DNA of 64,000 bases from an uncultured Clostridia bacterium (GCA_934169725.1 CAKPOF010000003.1:1-64000); one strand, 5' to 3'. Positions 17,584 to 26,363 are shown, numbered from the stretch's first letter. The notes: a model not told the origin generated them from the sequence alone. Translations and numbers: made by a program.

Positions 17584-18972
17584 ATGGATATATATTTATA
17601 CAATACATTAACAAGAGAAAAAGATATATTTGAACCGTTAAATAACGAACAAGTAAAAATATATTCATGTGGACCTACAGTATATAAAGATGCAACAATA
17701 GGAAATATGAGAACAAATATATTTCAAGATGTTTTAAGAAGAATGTTAAAATATAATGGATATAAAATAAAACATGTTATGAATATAACTGATGTTGGGC
17801 ATTTAGTATCAGATGGTGACGAAGGTGAAGATAAAATGCTAAAATCTGCAAGAGAAGAGAAAAAAACACCATTAGAAATAGCAAAACATTATACAGAGCT
17901 ATTTTTTGCGGATTTAAAAGATTTAAATATTGAAACACCGGAAGTTATATGTAAAGCAACAGATTATATACCAGAAATGTTAGAATATGTAAAAGAATTA
18001 GTAAAAAGAGGATATGCTTATGAAACATCTACAGCAATTTATTTTGATGTATCAAAATTAGATAAATATCCTGTATTATCAAATCATAATGTTGAAGAAC
18101 AAAAAGCAGGTGCAAGAGTAGATGTAGATACAGAAAAAAGAAATTCATATGATTTTGCATTATGGATAAAAGCACCAGAAAATCATTTAATGAAATGGGA
18201 CAGTCCATGGGGGCCAAGCTATCCAGGATGGCATATTGAATGTTCAGCAATGTCAAGAAAACACTTAGGAGAACAATTTGACATACATACAGGAGGAATT
18301 GATTTAATACCAACACATCATGAAAACGAAATTGCACAAAGCAAAGGAATATGTGGAAAAATACCAGCTAGATATTGGATACATGGAGAATATCTATTGA
18401 TAAATGGTGGGAAAATGTCAAAGAGTTTAGGAAATGTATATTTATTAAAAGATATTAAAGAAAAAGGATATGATCCATTAGTATACAAATTACTATGCTA
18501 TACATGTAGTTATAGAAATAAACTTAATTTTACTTGGGAAGGAATAGAAGCTGCATCAAAATCATTAGAAAGATTAAGAAATGGATATCAATTAAATAAA
18601 AATGGAAAAGATAAATTAACAGATGAAGATAAAAAAGAAATAGAAAGAATAGAAAAATGTTTTCACGAAGCTATAAATGATGATATGAATATGCCTTTAG
18701 CAATGAGTTATGTATGGGAATTAATAAAATATAATAAAAAATCACCAGAAATTGCAGAATTATTAATAAAAATAGATAGCGTACTAGGAATAAAAATAGA
18801 TAAAGAAGAAAAATTAGAAATACCACAAGATGTTTTAGAGTTAATAGAAAAAAGAACACAGGCAAGAAAAGAAAAAAATTGGGAAGAGTCAGATAAGTTA
18901 AGAGATAAGATTTTTGAAAAAGGGTATATTGTAAAAGATAGTAAAGATAGTGTAGAAATAACAAAAAAATAA
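17584..18972 (+). CDS. cysS: Cysteinyl-tRNA synthetase
   Basis: 462 residues, class I synthetase. The N-terminal CGPTVYKDATIGNMRT carries the zinc Cys and the HIGH-equivalent. WHIECSAMSRKHLG and HHENEIAQS supply further zinc ligands, and KMSKSLGN is the second ATP-binding signature. ATG 17584 follows GGAAAGGA; an in-frame TTG at 17566 precedes that site and is rejected. It charges tRNA-Cys in the cytoplasm. Confidence 0.96.
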   Translation: MDIYLYNTLTREKDIFEPLNNEQVKIYSCGPTVYKDATIGNMRTNIFQDVLRRMLKYNGYKIKHVMNITDVGHLVSDGDEGEDKMLKSAREEKKTPLEIAKHYTELFFADLKDLNIETPEVICKATDYIPEMLEYVKELVKRGYAYETSTAIYFDVSKLDKYPVLSNHNVEEQKAGARVDVDTEKRNSYDFALWIKAPENHLMKWDSPWGPSYPGWHIECSAMSRKHLGEQFDIHTGGIDLIPTHHENEIAQSKGICGKIPARYWIHGEYLLINGGKMSKSLGNVYLLKDIKEKGYDPLVYKLLCYTCSYRNKLNFTWEGIEAASKSLERLRNGYQLNKNGKDKLTDEDKKEIERIEKCFHEAINDDMNMPLAMSYVWELIKYNKKSPEIAELLIKIDSVLGIKIDKEEKLEIPQDVLELIEKRTQARKEKNWEESDKLRDKIFEKGYIVKDSKDSVEITKK

Positions 18973-18980
18973 ATATATTT

Positions 18981-19180
18981 CAATTTACAACTATATTAAA
19001 TATTTTTTGAAATTAATAATATATTTTTTTAAAATACCGCGTAAGCGATCAAACGAGCTTATGCGAGTGCGAATGGAGCAATCTACATACTAGTAATTTT
19101 AATATGGAGATTGCGACACCAAGGTATGAAAAAAACAATATATTATTAACTTTCAAAATGTATAATTAGTTATGATATTG
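18981..19180 (+). repeat. MITE-like element, copy 1 (forward, decayed ends)
   Basis: Core: TACCGCGTAAGCGATC, then a stem GCAATCTACATA/TATGGAGATTGC, then GCGACACCAAGGTAT. AT-rich inverted arms (AATAATATAT.../...CAATATATTATT) flank the core. The outermost inverted repeats are poorly preserved compared with copy 2, so the boundaries are approximate. It fills the cysS-galE gap. Confidence 0.75.
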
Positions 19181-19200
19181 CAAAGGAAAGGAATGATTTT

Positions 19201-20205
19201 ATGGCAATATTATTACCAGGAGGAGCTGGATTTATAGGAAGTCATACAGCAGTTGAATTATTAAACGAAGGGAAAGAAATTATTATTATAGATAATTTTT
19301 CAAATAGTAAACCAGAAGTTTTAGATTCTATAAAAAAAATAACAGGAAAAGATTTTAGGTTTTATGAAATGAGCTATATGGATAGAGCAAATTTAGAAAG
19401 AGTATTTGAAGAAAATGATATTGATGCTGTAATTAATTTTGCTGGATATAAATCAGTAGGAGAATCTGTTCAAAAACCTATAGAGTATTATTCAAATAAC
19501 ATTTCAGGTGCATTAATTTTGTTAGATGTTATGAAGAAATATAATTGTAAAAAATTCATATTTAGTTCATCTGCTACAGTATATGGCGAACCTGAAAAAA
19601 TACCATTAACAGAAGATTGTAAAACAGGAGGAACAACAAACCCTTATGGAACAACAAAATTGTTTATAGAACAAATTTTAAAAGATATATATGTATCAGA
19701 TAAAACATGGGATATATGTATTTTAAGATATTTCAATCCTGTAGGAGCGCATAAAAGTGGATTAATAGGAGAAGAACCAAAAGGTATACCAAATAATTTA
19801 ATGCCATATGTAGCAAGAGTTGCTGCAGGGACATTAAAAGAATTATCTGTATTTGGAAATGATTATAATACTCCAGATGGGACAGGAGTAAGGGATTATA
19901 TACATGTTGTTGACCTAGCTAAAGGACATGTAAAAGCATTAGAAAAATTAGATAAGGAAAAAGAGGGTATATATATATATAATTTAGGAACAGGAAAAGG
20001 ATATAGTGTATTAGATATGGTTAAAGCTTTTGAAAATGCAACTGGAAGAAAAGTACCATATAAAATTGCACCAAGAAGGAGTGGAGATATAGCAACTTGT
20101 TATGCTGATCCAAAAAAAGCTAAAGAAGAACTAGGTTGGAGTGCAGAAAAAACTCTAGATGATATGTGTATTGATTCATGGAATTATATTCAAAAAAATA
20201 AATAA
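19201..20205 (+). CDS. galE: UDP-glucose 4-epimerase
   Basis: 334 residues, extended short-chain dehydrogenase. NAD-binding GGAGFIGSH is at the N-terminus; the catalytic region has SSSATVYG and the YxxxK motif in NPYGTTKLFIEQ. RYFNPVGAH and the C-terminal GSGKGYSV-like loop match GalE. It interconverts UDP-glucose and UDP-galactose (possibly the N-acetyl forms) for surface glycans. It stands alone, with AAAGGAAAGGA upstream and a strong terminator downstream. Confidence 0.92.
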   Translation: MAILLPGGAGFIGSHTAVELLNEGKEIIIIDNFSNSKPEVLDSIKKITGKDFRFYEMSYMDRANLERVFEENDIDAVINFAGYKSVGESVQKPIEYYSNNISGALILLDVMKKYNCKKFIFSSSATVYGEPEKIPLTEDCKTGGTTNPYGTTKLFIEQILKDIYVSDKTWDICILRYFNPVGAHKSGLIGEEPKGIPNNLMPYVARVAAGTLKELSVFGNDYNTPDGTGVRDYIHVVDLAKGHVKALEKLDKEKEGIYIYNLGTGKGYSVLDMVKAFENATGRKVPYKIAPRRSGDIATCYADPKKAKEELGWSAEKTLDDMCIDSWNYIQKNK

Positions 20206-20220
20206 AATCTTTTATCAATA

Positions 20221-20262
20221 AAAAACAAGTTATAATGAGAAAATTTTATAACTTGTTTTTTT
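20221..20262 (+). terminator. galE terminator
   Basis: AAAAACAAGTTATAA (20221-20235) pairs perfectly with TTATAACTTGTTTTT (20246-20260), running into a T tract. Confidence 0.85.
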
Positions 20263-20303
20263 ATTATGTAATAGGAAAATGATACATTCCTATTATATAA
20301 TAA
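20261..20303. repeat. Post-terminator palindrome, copy 1
   Basis: A 17-bp inverted repeat with one mismatch: TTATTATGTAATAGGAA (20261-20277) and TTCCTATTATATAATAA (20287-20303). It begins at the end of the galE terminator T-run. Related AATAGGAA palindromes follow terminators at 38935-38952 and 55738-55769. On the minus strand it could also end the regulator transcript. Confidence 0.55.
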
Positions 20304-20317
20304 ACTACAATTTGATA

Positions 20318-20950
20318 TTATTTATAAAGTAATGTAATTCGATTTCCTATTTTTTCAATAAAACCGTCTTCTTTTAATAATTTTAATTCTCTCATCATTG
20401 CACTTCGATCTACACTTAAATAGTCAGCTAAATCTGTGAGAGAAAAAGGTAGTTCAAAACTTTTACTTAGATTTCTGGTAGATAGTAATGAAAAAAATCC
20501 AAGTAATTTGTCTCTTGTAGAACGTTTTGTTAATAATTCTATTCTCATATTTAAATCTGTAACTTTTTTTAAAATTAATTGTGGTAAATTTTCAGATAAT
20601 ATATCGTGAAATTTGCAATTATTCTTACATTTTCTATATAAATTGTCATAGCTATAAAAAAGAACGGTACATGTTGATTTTGATTCAACTAATAATTCAT
20701 TATTAGTTGTTATAGTATAAAAAACTTCTCCAAATAAAGCATTTTTAGAAAAGTGATCTACAATTGTTTTATTACCATTTAAGTCATAACGTACTAAGTC
20801 AGCATGTCCATCAATTAATATACATAATTGATTTCGATTTTTAATATAAGATGTAACAATTTCATTTTTGCTAAAAGTTTTTTTGGTTATTTTTTGACAT
20901 GAGTCAGAAAAAGTTAAAATAAAATTTTCTATATCAAAATTGGTGTTCAT
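20318..20950 (-). CDS. Crp/Fnr-family transcriptional regulator
   Basis: 210 residues: an N-terminal cyclic-nucleotide-binding-like beta domain (LCILIDGHADLVRYDLNGNKTIVDHFS), a dimerisation helix, and a C-terminal winged helix (LTDLADYLSVDRSAMMRELKLLKEDGFI). It has scattered cysteines including C-x3-C (CKNNC) but not the N-terminal cluster of classical FNR, so its signal is unknown. It is divergent from nrdD; both promoters carry a GTTGC-N4-GCAAC palindrome. It probably represses itself and activates nrdDG. Confidence 0.85.
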   Translation of the reverse strand: MNTNFDIENFILTFSDSCQKITKKTFSKNEIVTSYIKNRNQLCILIDGHADLVRYDLNGNKTIVDHFSKNALFGEVFYTITTNNELLVESKSTCTVLFYSYDNLYRKCKNNCKFHDILSENLPQLILKKVTDLNMRIELLTKRSTRDKLLGFFSLLSTRNLSKSFELPFSLTDLADYLSVDRSAMMRELKLLKEDGFIEKIGNRITLLYK

Positions 20951-20979
20951 GAAATTCCCTCCTAATAGATTACATAAAA

Positions 20980-21010
20980 ATTATACAATATAAAAGTTGC
21001 AAAAGCAACT
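20980..21010 (-). promoter_or_regulatory. Regulator promoter with operator overlapping the -35
   Basis: On the minus strand TATAAT (20985-20980) lies 17 bp from TTGCTT. That -35 falls within the perfect palindrome AGTTGC-AAAA-GCAACT (20995-21010), centred near -30. This is a repression position, so autoregulation is likely. Confidence 0.65.
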
Positions 21011-21118
21011 AAAAAACAGGAATACTTTTGTAATATATCTGTAATATATTTGTAATAAAAGAAAAAATCTTAGAAGATAGGGGGTTAAAGAATAGAAAAA
21101 TAATTTTTTTCATAATGT

Positions 21119-21159
21119 GTTGCTTTTGCAACGGAAAAAAATATGAAGTGATATATAAT
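21119..21159 (+). promoter_or_regulatory. nrdD promoter with class II Crp/Fnr-type site
   Basis: The palindrome GTTGC-TTTT-GCAAC (21119-21132) is the same motif as the site upstream of the regulator. TATAAT (21154-21159) has no good -35. With a start near 21166 the palindrome is centred at about -41, the classical class II activation position for Crp/Fnr proteins. Confidence 0.7.
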
Positions 21160-21192
21160 GTACCCATACTTATTAAGGGAGGAAAATGTAAA

Positions 21193-23319
21193 ATGAAGGT
21201 TATTAAAAGGGATGGAAGAGCTGTAGATTTTGATAGGGCAAAAATACAAATAGCTATTGAAAAAGCAAATAAGGAAGTAAAACCAAAAAATAGAGCTAAT
21301 AAAGAAGATATAAAGGGAATAGTTCAATATATAGAAGAATTAAATAAAAAAAGAATTCTTGTTGAAGATATTCAAGATCTTATAGAAGAAAAATTAATGG
21401 AAATAGAAAAGTATGAATTAGCAAAAAAATATATTGTTTATAGATATACAAGAGCATTAGTAAGAAAACAAAATACAACAGATGAAACAATATTAGGTTT
21501 AATAAGAAATGAGAATAAAGAATTAGCAGAAGAAAACTCAAATAAAAATACAATGCTTGCTTCAACTCAAAGAGATTATATTGCGGGTGAGGTATCTAGA
21601 GATTTGACTAAAAGATTACTATTACCAGAAAAAATAGCAAAAGCAGATGCAGAAGGTATTTTACATTTTCATGATGCAGACTATTTTGTTCAACCAATTT
21701 TTAATTGTTGTTTAATAAATATTCAAGATATGTTAGATAATGGAACAGTAATGAATGGAAAAATGATAGAAAGTCCAAAAAGTTTTCAAGTTGCATGTAC
21801 AGTTACTACTCAAATTATTGCAGCTGTTGCAAGTAATCAATATGGTGGACAATCTGTTGATTTAAAACATTTAGGAAAATATTTAAGAAAAAGTTATAAT
21901 AAATTTAAAAAAGAATTAGAAAAAAAATATGGTGGAAAATTGTCTAAAGATACAATAGAAAGTTTGGTTCAAGATAGATTAAAGGCTGAGTTAAAAGCAG
22001 GAGTACAAACAATTCAATATCAAATAAATACATTGATGACAACAAATGGACAATCACCTTTTGTAACATTATTTTTACATCTAGAAGATGATGATCCATA
22101 TATTAAAGAAAATGCTATGATTATTGAAGAAGTTTTAAGACAAAGATATGAAGGTATAAAAAATGAAGCAGGAATATATGTTACACCAGCATTTCCAAAA
22201 TTAGTATATGTATTAGATGAATGTAATTGTTTAAAAGGTGGTAAATATGATTATTTAACTAAGATGGCTGTAAAATGTTCTGCTAAAAGAATGTATCCTG
22301 ATTATATATCTGCCAAAAAAATGAAAGAAAATTATGAAGGTAATGTATTTAGTCCTATGGGATGTAGAAGTTTCTTAATTCCATGGAAGGATGAAAATGG
22401 TAATTATAAATTTGAGGGAAGATTTAATCAAGGGGTAGTTAGTATAAATTTACCACAAATTGCGATAATAGCAGATGGAGATGAAGATAAATTCTGGAAA
22501 CTATTAGATAAAAGATTAGAGCTATGTAAAGAAGCTTTAATGTGTAGACATTATGCATTATTAGGAACACATTCAGATATAAGTCCTATCCATTGGCAAT
22601 ATGGAGCAATAGCAAGATTAGAAAAAGGCGAAAAAATAGATAAATTATTATATGGTGGATATTCAACAATTTCATTAGGATATATAGGAATATATGAAAT
22701 GACAAAATTAATGAGAGGTGTATCACATACAGCACCTGAAGGACATGAATTTGCAATGAGAGTAATGAAACATTTGAAAGAAACAACAGAAAAATGGAGA
22801 AGTGAAACAAATATAGGATTTTCATTATATGGAACACCAGCAGAGAGTTTATGCTATAAATTTGCAAGAATAGATAAAGAAAAATTTGGAACAATTAAAG
22901 ACGTAACAGATAAAGGATATTATACTAATTCATATCATGTGGATGTTAGAGAAAAAATAGATGCTTTTGAAAAATTAAGTTTTGAAAGTGAATTCCAAAA
23001 GATGTCTGCTGGAGGAGCTATATCATATATAGAAATACCAAATATGCAAAAAAATATAGATGCACTAGAAACAGCAGTGAAATTCATATATGACAATATT
23101 CAATATGCGGAATTTAACACAAAATCAGATTATTGCCATGTGTGCGGGTTTGATGGAGAAATAATAATTAATAAAGATAATGAATGGGAATGCCCAAATT
23201 GTGGAAATAAAGATCATGCAAAAATGACTGTAGTAAGAAGAACATGCGGATATTTAGGTGAAAACTTTTGGAATGCAGGAAAAACTAAAGAGATAAAACA
23301 AAGAGTGTTACACCTATAA
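21193..23319 (+). CDS. nrdD: Anaerobic ribonucleoside-triphosphate reductase
   Basis: 708 residues. N-terminal ATP-cone (KVIKRDGRAVDFDRAKIQIAI), then the class III reductase barrel. A C-terminal zinc site is formed by CHVCG and CPNCG. The glycyl-radical segment RRTCGYLGENFWNAG lies near residue 685. It reduces ribonucleoside triphosphates for DNA synthesis without oxygen, using formate. ATG 21193 follows GGGAGG; a longer frame from 21115 would run through the operator and promoter and is rejected. nrdG follows after 29 nt. Confidence 0.96.
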   Translation: MKVIKRDGRAVDFDRAKIQIAIEKANKEVKPKNRANKEDIKGIVQYIEELNKKRILVEDIQDLIEEKLMEIEKYELAKKYIVYRYTRALVRKQNTTDETILGLIRNENKELAEENSNKNTMLASTQRDYIAGEVSRDLTKRLLLPEKIAKADAEGILHFHDADYFVQPIFNCCLINIQDMLDNGTVMNGKMIESPKSFQVACTVTTQIIAAVASNQYGGQSVDLKHLGKYLRKSYNKFKKELEKKYGGKLSKDTIESLVQDRLKAELKAGVQTIQYQINTLMTTNGQSPFVTLFLHLEDDDPYIKENAMIIEEVLRQRYEGIKNEAGIYVTPAFPKLVYVLDECNCLKGGKYDYLTKMAVKCSAKRMYPDYISAKKMKENYEGNVFSPMGCRSFLIPWKDENGNYKFEGRFNQGVVSINLPQIAIIADGDEDKFWKLLDKRLELCKEALMCRHYALLGTHSDISPIHWQYGAIARLEKGEKIDKLLYGGYSTISLGYIGIYEMTKLMRGVSHTAPEGHEFAMRVMKHLKETTEKWRSETNIGFSLYGTPAESLCYKFARIDKEKFGTIKDVTDKGYYTNSYHVDVREKIDAFEKLSFESEFQKMSAGGAISYIEIPNMQKNIDALETAVKFIYDNIQYAEFNTKSDYCHVCGFDGEIIINKDNEWECPNCGNKDHAKMTVVRRTCGYLGENFWNAGKTKEIKQRVLHL

Positions 23320-23348
23320 TAAAAATACCTAAGAAGGAGAGGAAGAAA

Positions 23349-23870
23349 ATGAATTATGCAGATATAAAAAGAGTTGATGTTGCAAATGGAGAAGGTGTAA
23401 GAGTGTCTGTTTTTGTAAGTGGATGCAATCATCATTGCAAAGGATGTTTTAATAGATGTGCATGGGACTTTAATTATGGAAATAAATTTACACAAAAACA
23501 AATAGACCAAGTTATAAATTATTTAAATCATGACTATATTTCAGGACTTTCTCTTTTAGGAGGAGAACCATTAGAAAAACAAAATCAAGAAGGTTTATTA
23601 CCATTAATAAAAAAAGTGAAAGAAAAATTTCCAAATAAAAATATATGGTGTTATACAGGATATGATTTTGAAAAAGATGTTGTTGGGGAAATGGCAAAAA
23701 AGAGTGATACAACTAAGGAACTTTTAAAATATATAGATGTTATGGTAGATGGGAAATTTGAAGAAGAAAAAAAAGATTTAAGTCTTAGATTTAGAGGATC
23801 ATCTAATCAAAGAATAATTGATGTTCAAGAAAGTTTGAAAGAACATAAAGCTGTAAGTTTAGCAATTTAA
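23349..23870 (+). CDS. nrdG: Anaerobic ribonucleotide reductase activating protein
   Basis: 173 residues, radical SAM. The 4Fe-4S motif is visible as CNHHCKGCFN (CxxxCxxC), followed by SLLGGEPLE for SAM binding and IWCYTGYDFE. It generates the glycyl radical on NrdD using S-adenosylmethionine and reduced flavodoxin or ferredoxin. AAGGAGAGG lies before the ATG. It is co-transcribed with nrdD and followed by a terminator. Confidence 0.95.
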   Translation: MNYADIKRVDVANGEGVRVSVFVSGCNHHCKGCFNRCAWDFNYGNKFTQKQIDQVINYLNHDYISGLSLLGGEPLEKQNQEGLLPLIKKVKEKFPNKNIWCYTGYDFEKDVVGEMAKKSDTTKELLKYIDVMVDGKFEEEKKDLSLRFRGSSNQRIIDVQESLKEHKAVSLAI

Positions 23871-23871
23871 A

Positions 23872-23913
23872 AAATCAAGAGTATACTTTTTAATAGTATG
23901 CTCTTGATTTTTA
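23872..23913 (+). terminator. nrdDG terminator
   Basis: AAAATCAAGAGTATACT pairs with AGTATGCTCTTGATTTT with one G-U pair, followed by T residues, immediately after the nrdG stop. Confidence 0.85.
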
Positions 23914-23917
23914 GAGG

Positions 23918-24134
23918 TTACAATTCACAGATTTTAATATTTAGATTAAAAATTTGATAATATATTGTTTTTTTAATATACCGCGTAAGCGACCAAACGA
24001 ACGAATGTGAGTGCGAATTGGAGCAAACTACATACTAGTTTTTTAATATGTGGTTTGCGACACCAAGGTATATTAAAAAAACAATATATTATCAAATTTA
24101 AAAATAATTTATTTCATACACTGTGAATTGTAAC
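23918..24134 (+). repeat. MITE-like element, copy 2 (forward, best preserved)
   Basis: Perfect outer inverted repeat GTTACAATTCACAG (23918-23931) and CTGTGAATTGTAAC (24121-24134). Long, nearly perfect AT-rich arms lie inside, ending ...AATATACC and GGTATATT.... The core holds a CGC-GTAA-GCG mini-hairpin and the stem GCAAACTACATA/TATGTGGTTTGC. There is no ORF. It lies between the convergent nrdG and gatD genes. Confidence 0.85.
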
Positions 24135-24136
24135 TT

Positions 24137-24892
24137 TTAGTTTTGCTCAGAATTGTTTAAAAATCTATCAAGCAATTGAGTTCTACATAAATTTTCAAAG
24201 TCATCATTTAGAGGGGTTAAATTTATTTCTTCATTATATTTTCTAGACATACAATATGTTATGATGTAATCAGCAAGTTCAGGATTTTTAGAAAGAAGAG
24301 GTCCATGTAAATATGTAGCAATAACATTTTCTTTAAAAAAGCCTTCTTCAGAATCTCCAAATTTATTACCATTTCCGAATAAAACTTTCCCGAAAGGAGT
24401 AGAAATATCAAATGTTTGACCACCATGATTTTCAAATCCAATTACTTTTGTTTCTAAATTATTAAGTTTTACATCTAAAACAATGTTTCCAATACATCTT
24501 TTTTTTCTATCAGCAATAGCTTCAGTGTAATAAGGGAAAATTTCTAGTCCAGGAATTATATTTCCTTCAACACCTTTATAATATTTACCAAATAATTGAT
24601 AAGCACCACAAATAAGAAGAAAAAATACACCATTTTGTTCTGCACTTTTAATTTCATCTTTAAATTGTATTAAATCTTTAGATAAAATACTTTGTTCATT
24701 ATCAGCACCACCACCAGCAAAAATAAGATCATAATCTTCAAAGTTAGGTTTTTCATCACCGATGGAATATCTATCAACAACACATTTAAATTCACGTTGT
24801 TCTATTCTGAATTTTAATACTTGTATATTTCCATAATCACCATATAATTCTAACATATCTGGATATAAATATAATATTTTTATTTCTTTCAT
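24137..24892 (-). CDS. gatD: Lipid II isoglutaminyl synthase, glutaminase subunit GatD
   Basis: 251 residues of the CobB/CobQ-type class I glutamine amidotransferase fold. The nucleophile Cys lies in LLICGAYQLFG and the catalytic His in ATYLHGPLLSKNPELAD. The N-terminus LYPDMLELYGDYGNI is typical of GatD. With MurT it amidates D-Glu of lipid II to D-isoglutamine. It lies 45 nt downstream of murT. Its AAAGGAG is separated from the ATG by a palindrome (see 24893-24935). Confidence 0.93.
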   Translation of the reverse strand: MKEIKILYLYPDMLELYGDYGNIQVLKFRIEQREFKCVVDRYSIGDEKPNFEDYDLIFAGGGADNEQSILSKDLIQFKDEIKSAEQNGVFFLLICGAYQLFGKYYKGVEGNIIPGLEIFPYYTEAIADRKKRCIGNIVLDVKLNNLETKVIGFENHGGQTFDISTPFGKVLFGNGNKFGDSEEGFFKENVIATYLHGPLLSKNPELADYIITYCMSRKYNEEINLTPLNDDFENLCRTQLLDRFLNNSEQN

Positions 24893-24935
24893 TTTATATA
24901 ATAACTGATATTTATAAATATCAGTTTTCTCCTTT
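24893..24935 (-). promoter_or_regulatory. Ribosome site separated from gatD start by a palindrome
   Basis: On the minus strand AAAGGAG (24935-24929) is followed by 2 nt, a perfect 24-nt palindrome (AACTGATATTTA/TAAATATCAGTT, 24926-24903), exactly 10 nt, and the ATG. This geometry matches the nrnA leader. A CTG-initiated 11-codon frame inside it ends with TGA overlapping the gatD ATG. Confidence 0.55.
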
Positions 24936-24937
24936 CA

Positions 24938-26254
24938 TTATTTTAATTTTAAAATTTCATGTCTTGTAGGTTGTAAAGAAGTATAATTTGCAATAACATA
25001 TTTTTTTGTAGTATTTGAATATAATGATTTTACTGCAGTTTCTAAATCTAAATATGCTTCTATTTTATTTGTATCAAATCCAGATGTTTTTATCCTAATT
25101 GCAATATCATATCCACGAGTACCTGCGGTAATAATTCGAGAAACATTATTTAAATTGTTAAAGTTAATATCCCAAATCCATGATACATCAAAACCATCAG
25201 CTTTATTGTCATTTAATACAAATAATAATTCTTTTTCATCATCATCTTCATTTAATAATCGTAAACTAACATTAGCACCAGTTGGGTTTTTAGCTAAATT
25301 TATAGTTGTTTTTGCATCTTTTATTATTAATTTCTCAAGTCTACCATTATTCAATTCAAATTTTGATAATGCTTCCTTAATAAATTTTGTATCAACATTA
25401 TATAAAGATGCACAAGCAATAACTGCTGTAAAATTATAAATAATATATATACTATTAGATTTAATTTTATATATGTTATTGTCAATCTCAAAACTCATAT
25501 CTTTTAGATTAATATTAGTAGCTTTTTTATAAATTGCATTATTTCCATAATCACAATTTGGACATTTGAATTTACCTATATGGGAATATTGATAATATTC
25601 ATAATCTAAGCGTGTTTTACAAAATGGACAAAATTTTCCTTCACCAGCTTCTTTCATAGTTTCTGTAGCATATTGATATTTATCGACACTAAAATAATAA
25701 ATATTTTTATTTTCAGGATTAGCTTGTCCTAATCTTGCAACATTTGGATCATCATTGTTTAATATAAGATTTCCTGAATAATTTTTTAAGAAGTCGTTTA
25801 TTCTTAAAATTAAAGATTCAACTTCACCATTTCTATCTAATTGATCTCTAAAGAAATCAAGAACCAATAAACAATCTAATTTAAAATCTTTAAAAACAAT
25901 AGGAACATATCCTTCATCAACTTCAAAAACTAAGTAATCTGCTTTTACCTTACCTCTCAATGTACAATTTTTTAATAAAGTTGAAAGTATACCTGTTTCC
26001 ATATTATTACCTTCTTTATTGCTGATTACTTTTTTTCCAGAGGTTTCTAAAACAGAACAAATAGCATTGTTTGTCATTGTTTTTCCATTAGTTGCAGTAA
26101 CTGCAATTACGGGACAATCAACTTTAAAGTATTTAAAAATATTAGGGTTCCAATCAAAAGCGACTTTGCCTAAAAAATTACCACCATGTTTACCACATAA
26201 TTTTAATAAAATATTTAATATTTTCATTATTAGTACAATAAAAAAATTCTTCAT
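24938..26254 (-). CDS. murT: Lipid II isoglutaminyl synthase, Mur ligase subunit MurT
   Basis: 438 residues. The Mur-ligase P-loop is VTATNGKTMTNN near residue 55. A four-cysteine zinc-ribbon insertion (CPFC...CPNC) lies in the middle domain, diagnostic of MurT. The DUF1727-like C-terminal domain contains KNPTGANVSLRLL. It activates the D-Glu carboxylate of lipid II with ATP; GatD supplies ammonia. The ribosome site TTGGAG precedes the ATG. It forms an operon with gatD. Confidence 0.94.
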   Translation of the reverse strand: MKNFFIVLIMKILNILLKLCGKHGGNFLGKVAFDWNPNIFKYFKVDCPVIAVTATNGKTMTNNAICSVLETSGKKVISNKEGNNMETGILSTLLKNCTLRGKVKADYLVFEVDEGYVPIVFKDFKLDCLLVLDFFRDQLDRNGEVESLILRINDFLKNYSGNLILNNDDPNVARLGQANPENKNIYYFSVDKYQYATETMKEAGEGKFCPFCKTRLDYEYYQYSHIGKFKCPNCDYGNNAIYKKATNINLKDMSFEIDNNIYKIKSNSIYIIYNFTAVIACASLYNVDTKFIKEALSKFELNNGRLEKLIIKDAKTTINLAKNPTGANVSLRLLNEDDDEKELLFVLNDNKADGFDVSWIWDINFNNLNNVSRIITAGTRGYDIAIRIKTSGFDTNKIEAYLDLETAVKSLYSNTTKKYVIANYTSLQPTRHEILKLK

Positions 26255-26334
26255 TTGATAGCTCCAATCTTATAAATTTATATTTGAATTATAGCATAAT
26301 ATATAAAAAATATCTATAAATAGGAAACAGTATC

Positions 26335-26363
26335 TTGAAAAAATATAATAAAAAATATATAAT
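26335..26363 (+). promoter_or_regulatory. SigA-type promoter upstream of the nucleotidase gene
   Basis: TTGAAA (26335-26340), 17 bp, TATAAT (26358-26363). An AAAGGAG (26379-26385), an AT-rich inverted repeat (26388-26419) and then 10 nt to ATG 26430 follow. A second local AAGGA (26419-26423) is the more likely ribosome site. Confidence 0.6.

Noticed and set aside
18981..19180. MITE copies as CRISPR or tRNA-like genes
   Set aside because: No direct-repeat/spacer array, no tRNA cloverleaf or T-loop motif; the copies are dispersed inverted-repeat elements.
21115..21192. N-terminal extension of NrdD from ATG 21115
   Set aside because: The extension would encode the operator and the -10 region, and family members begin at the ATP-cone MKVIKRDG.
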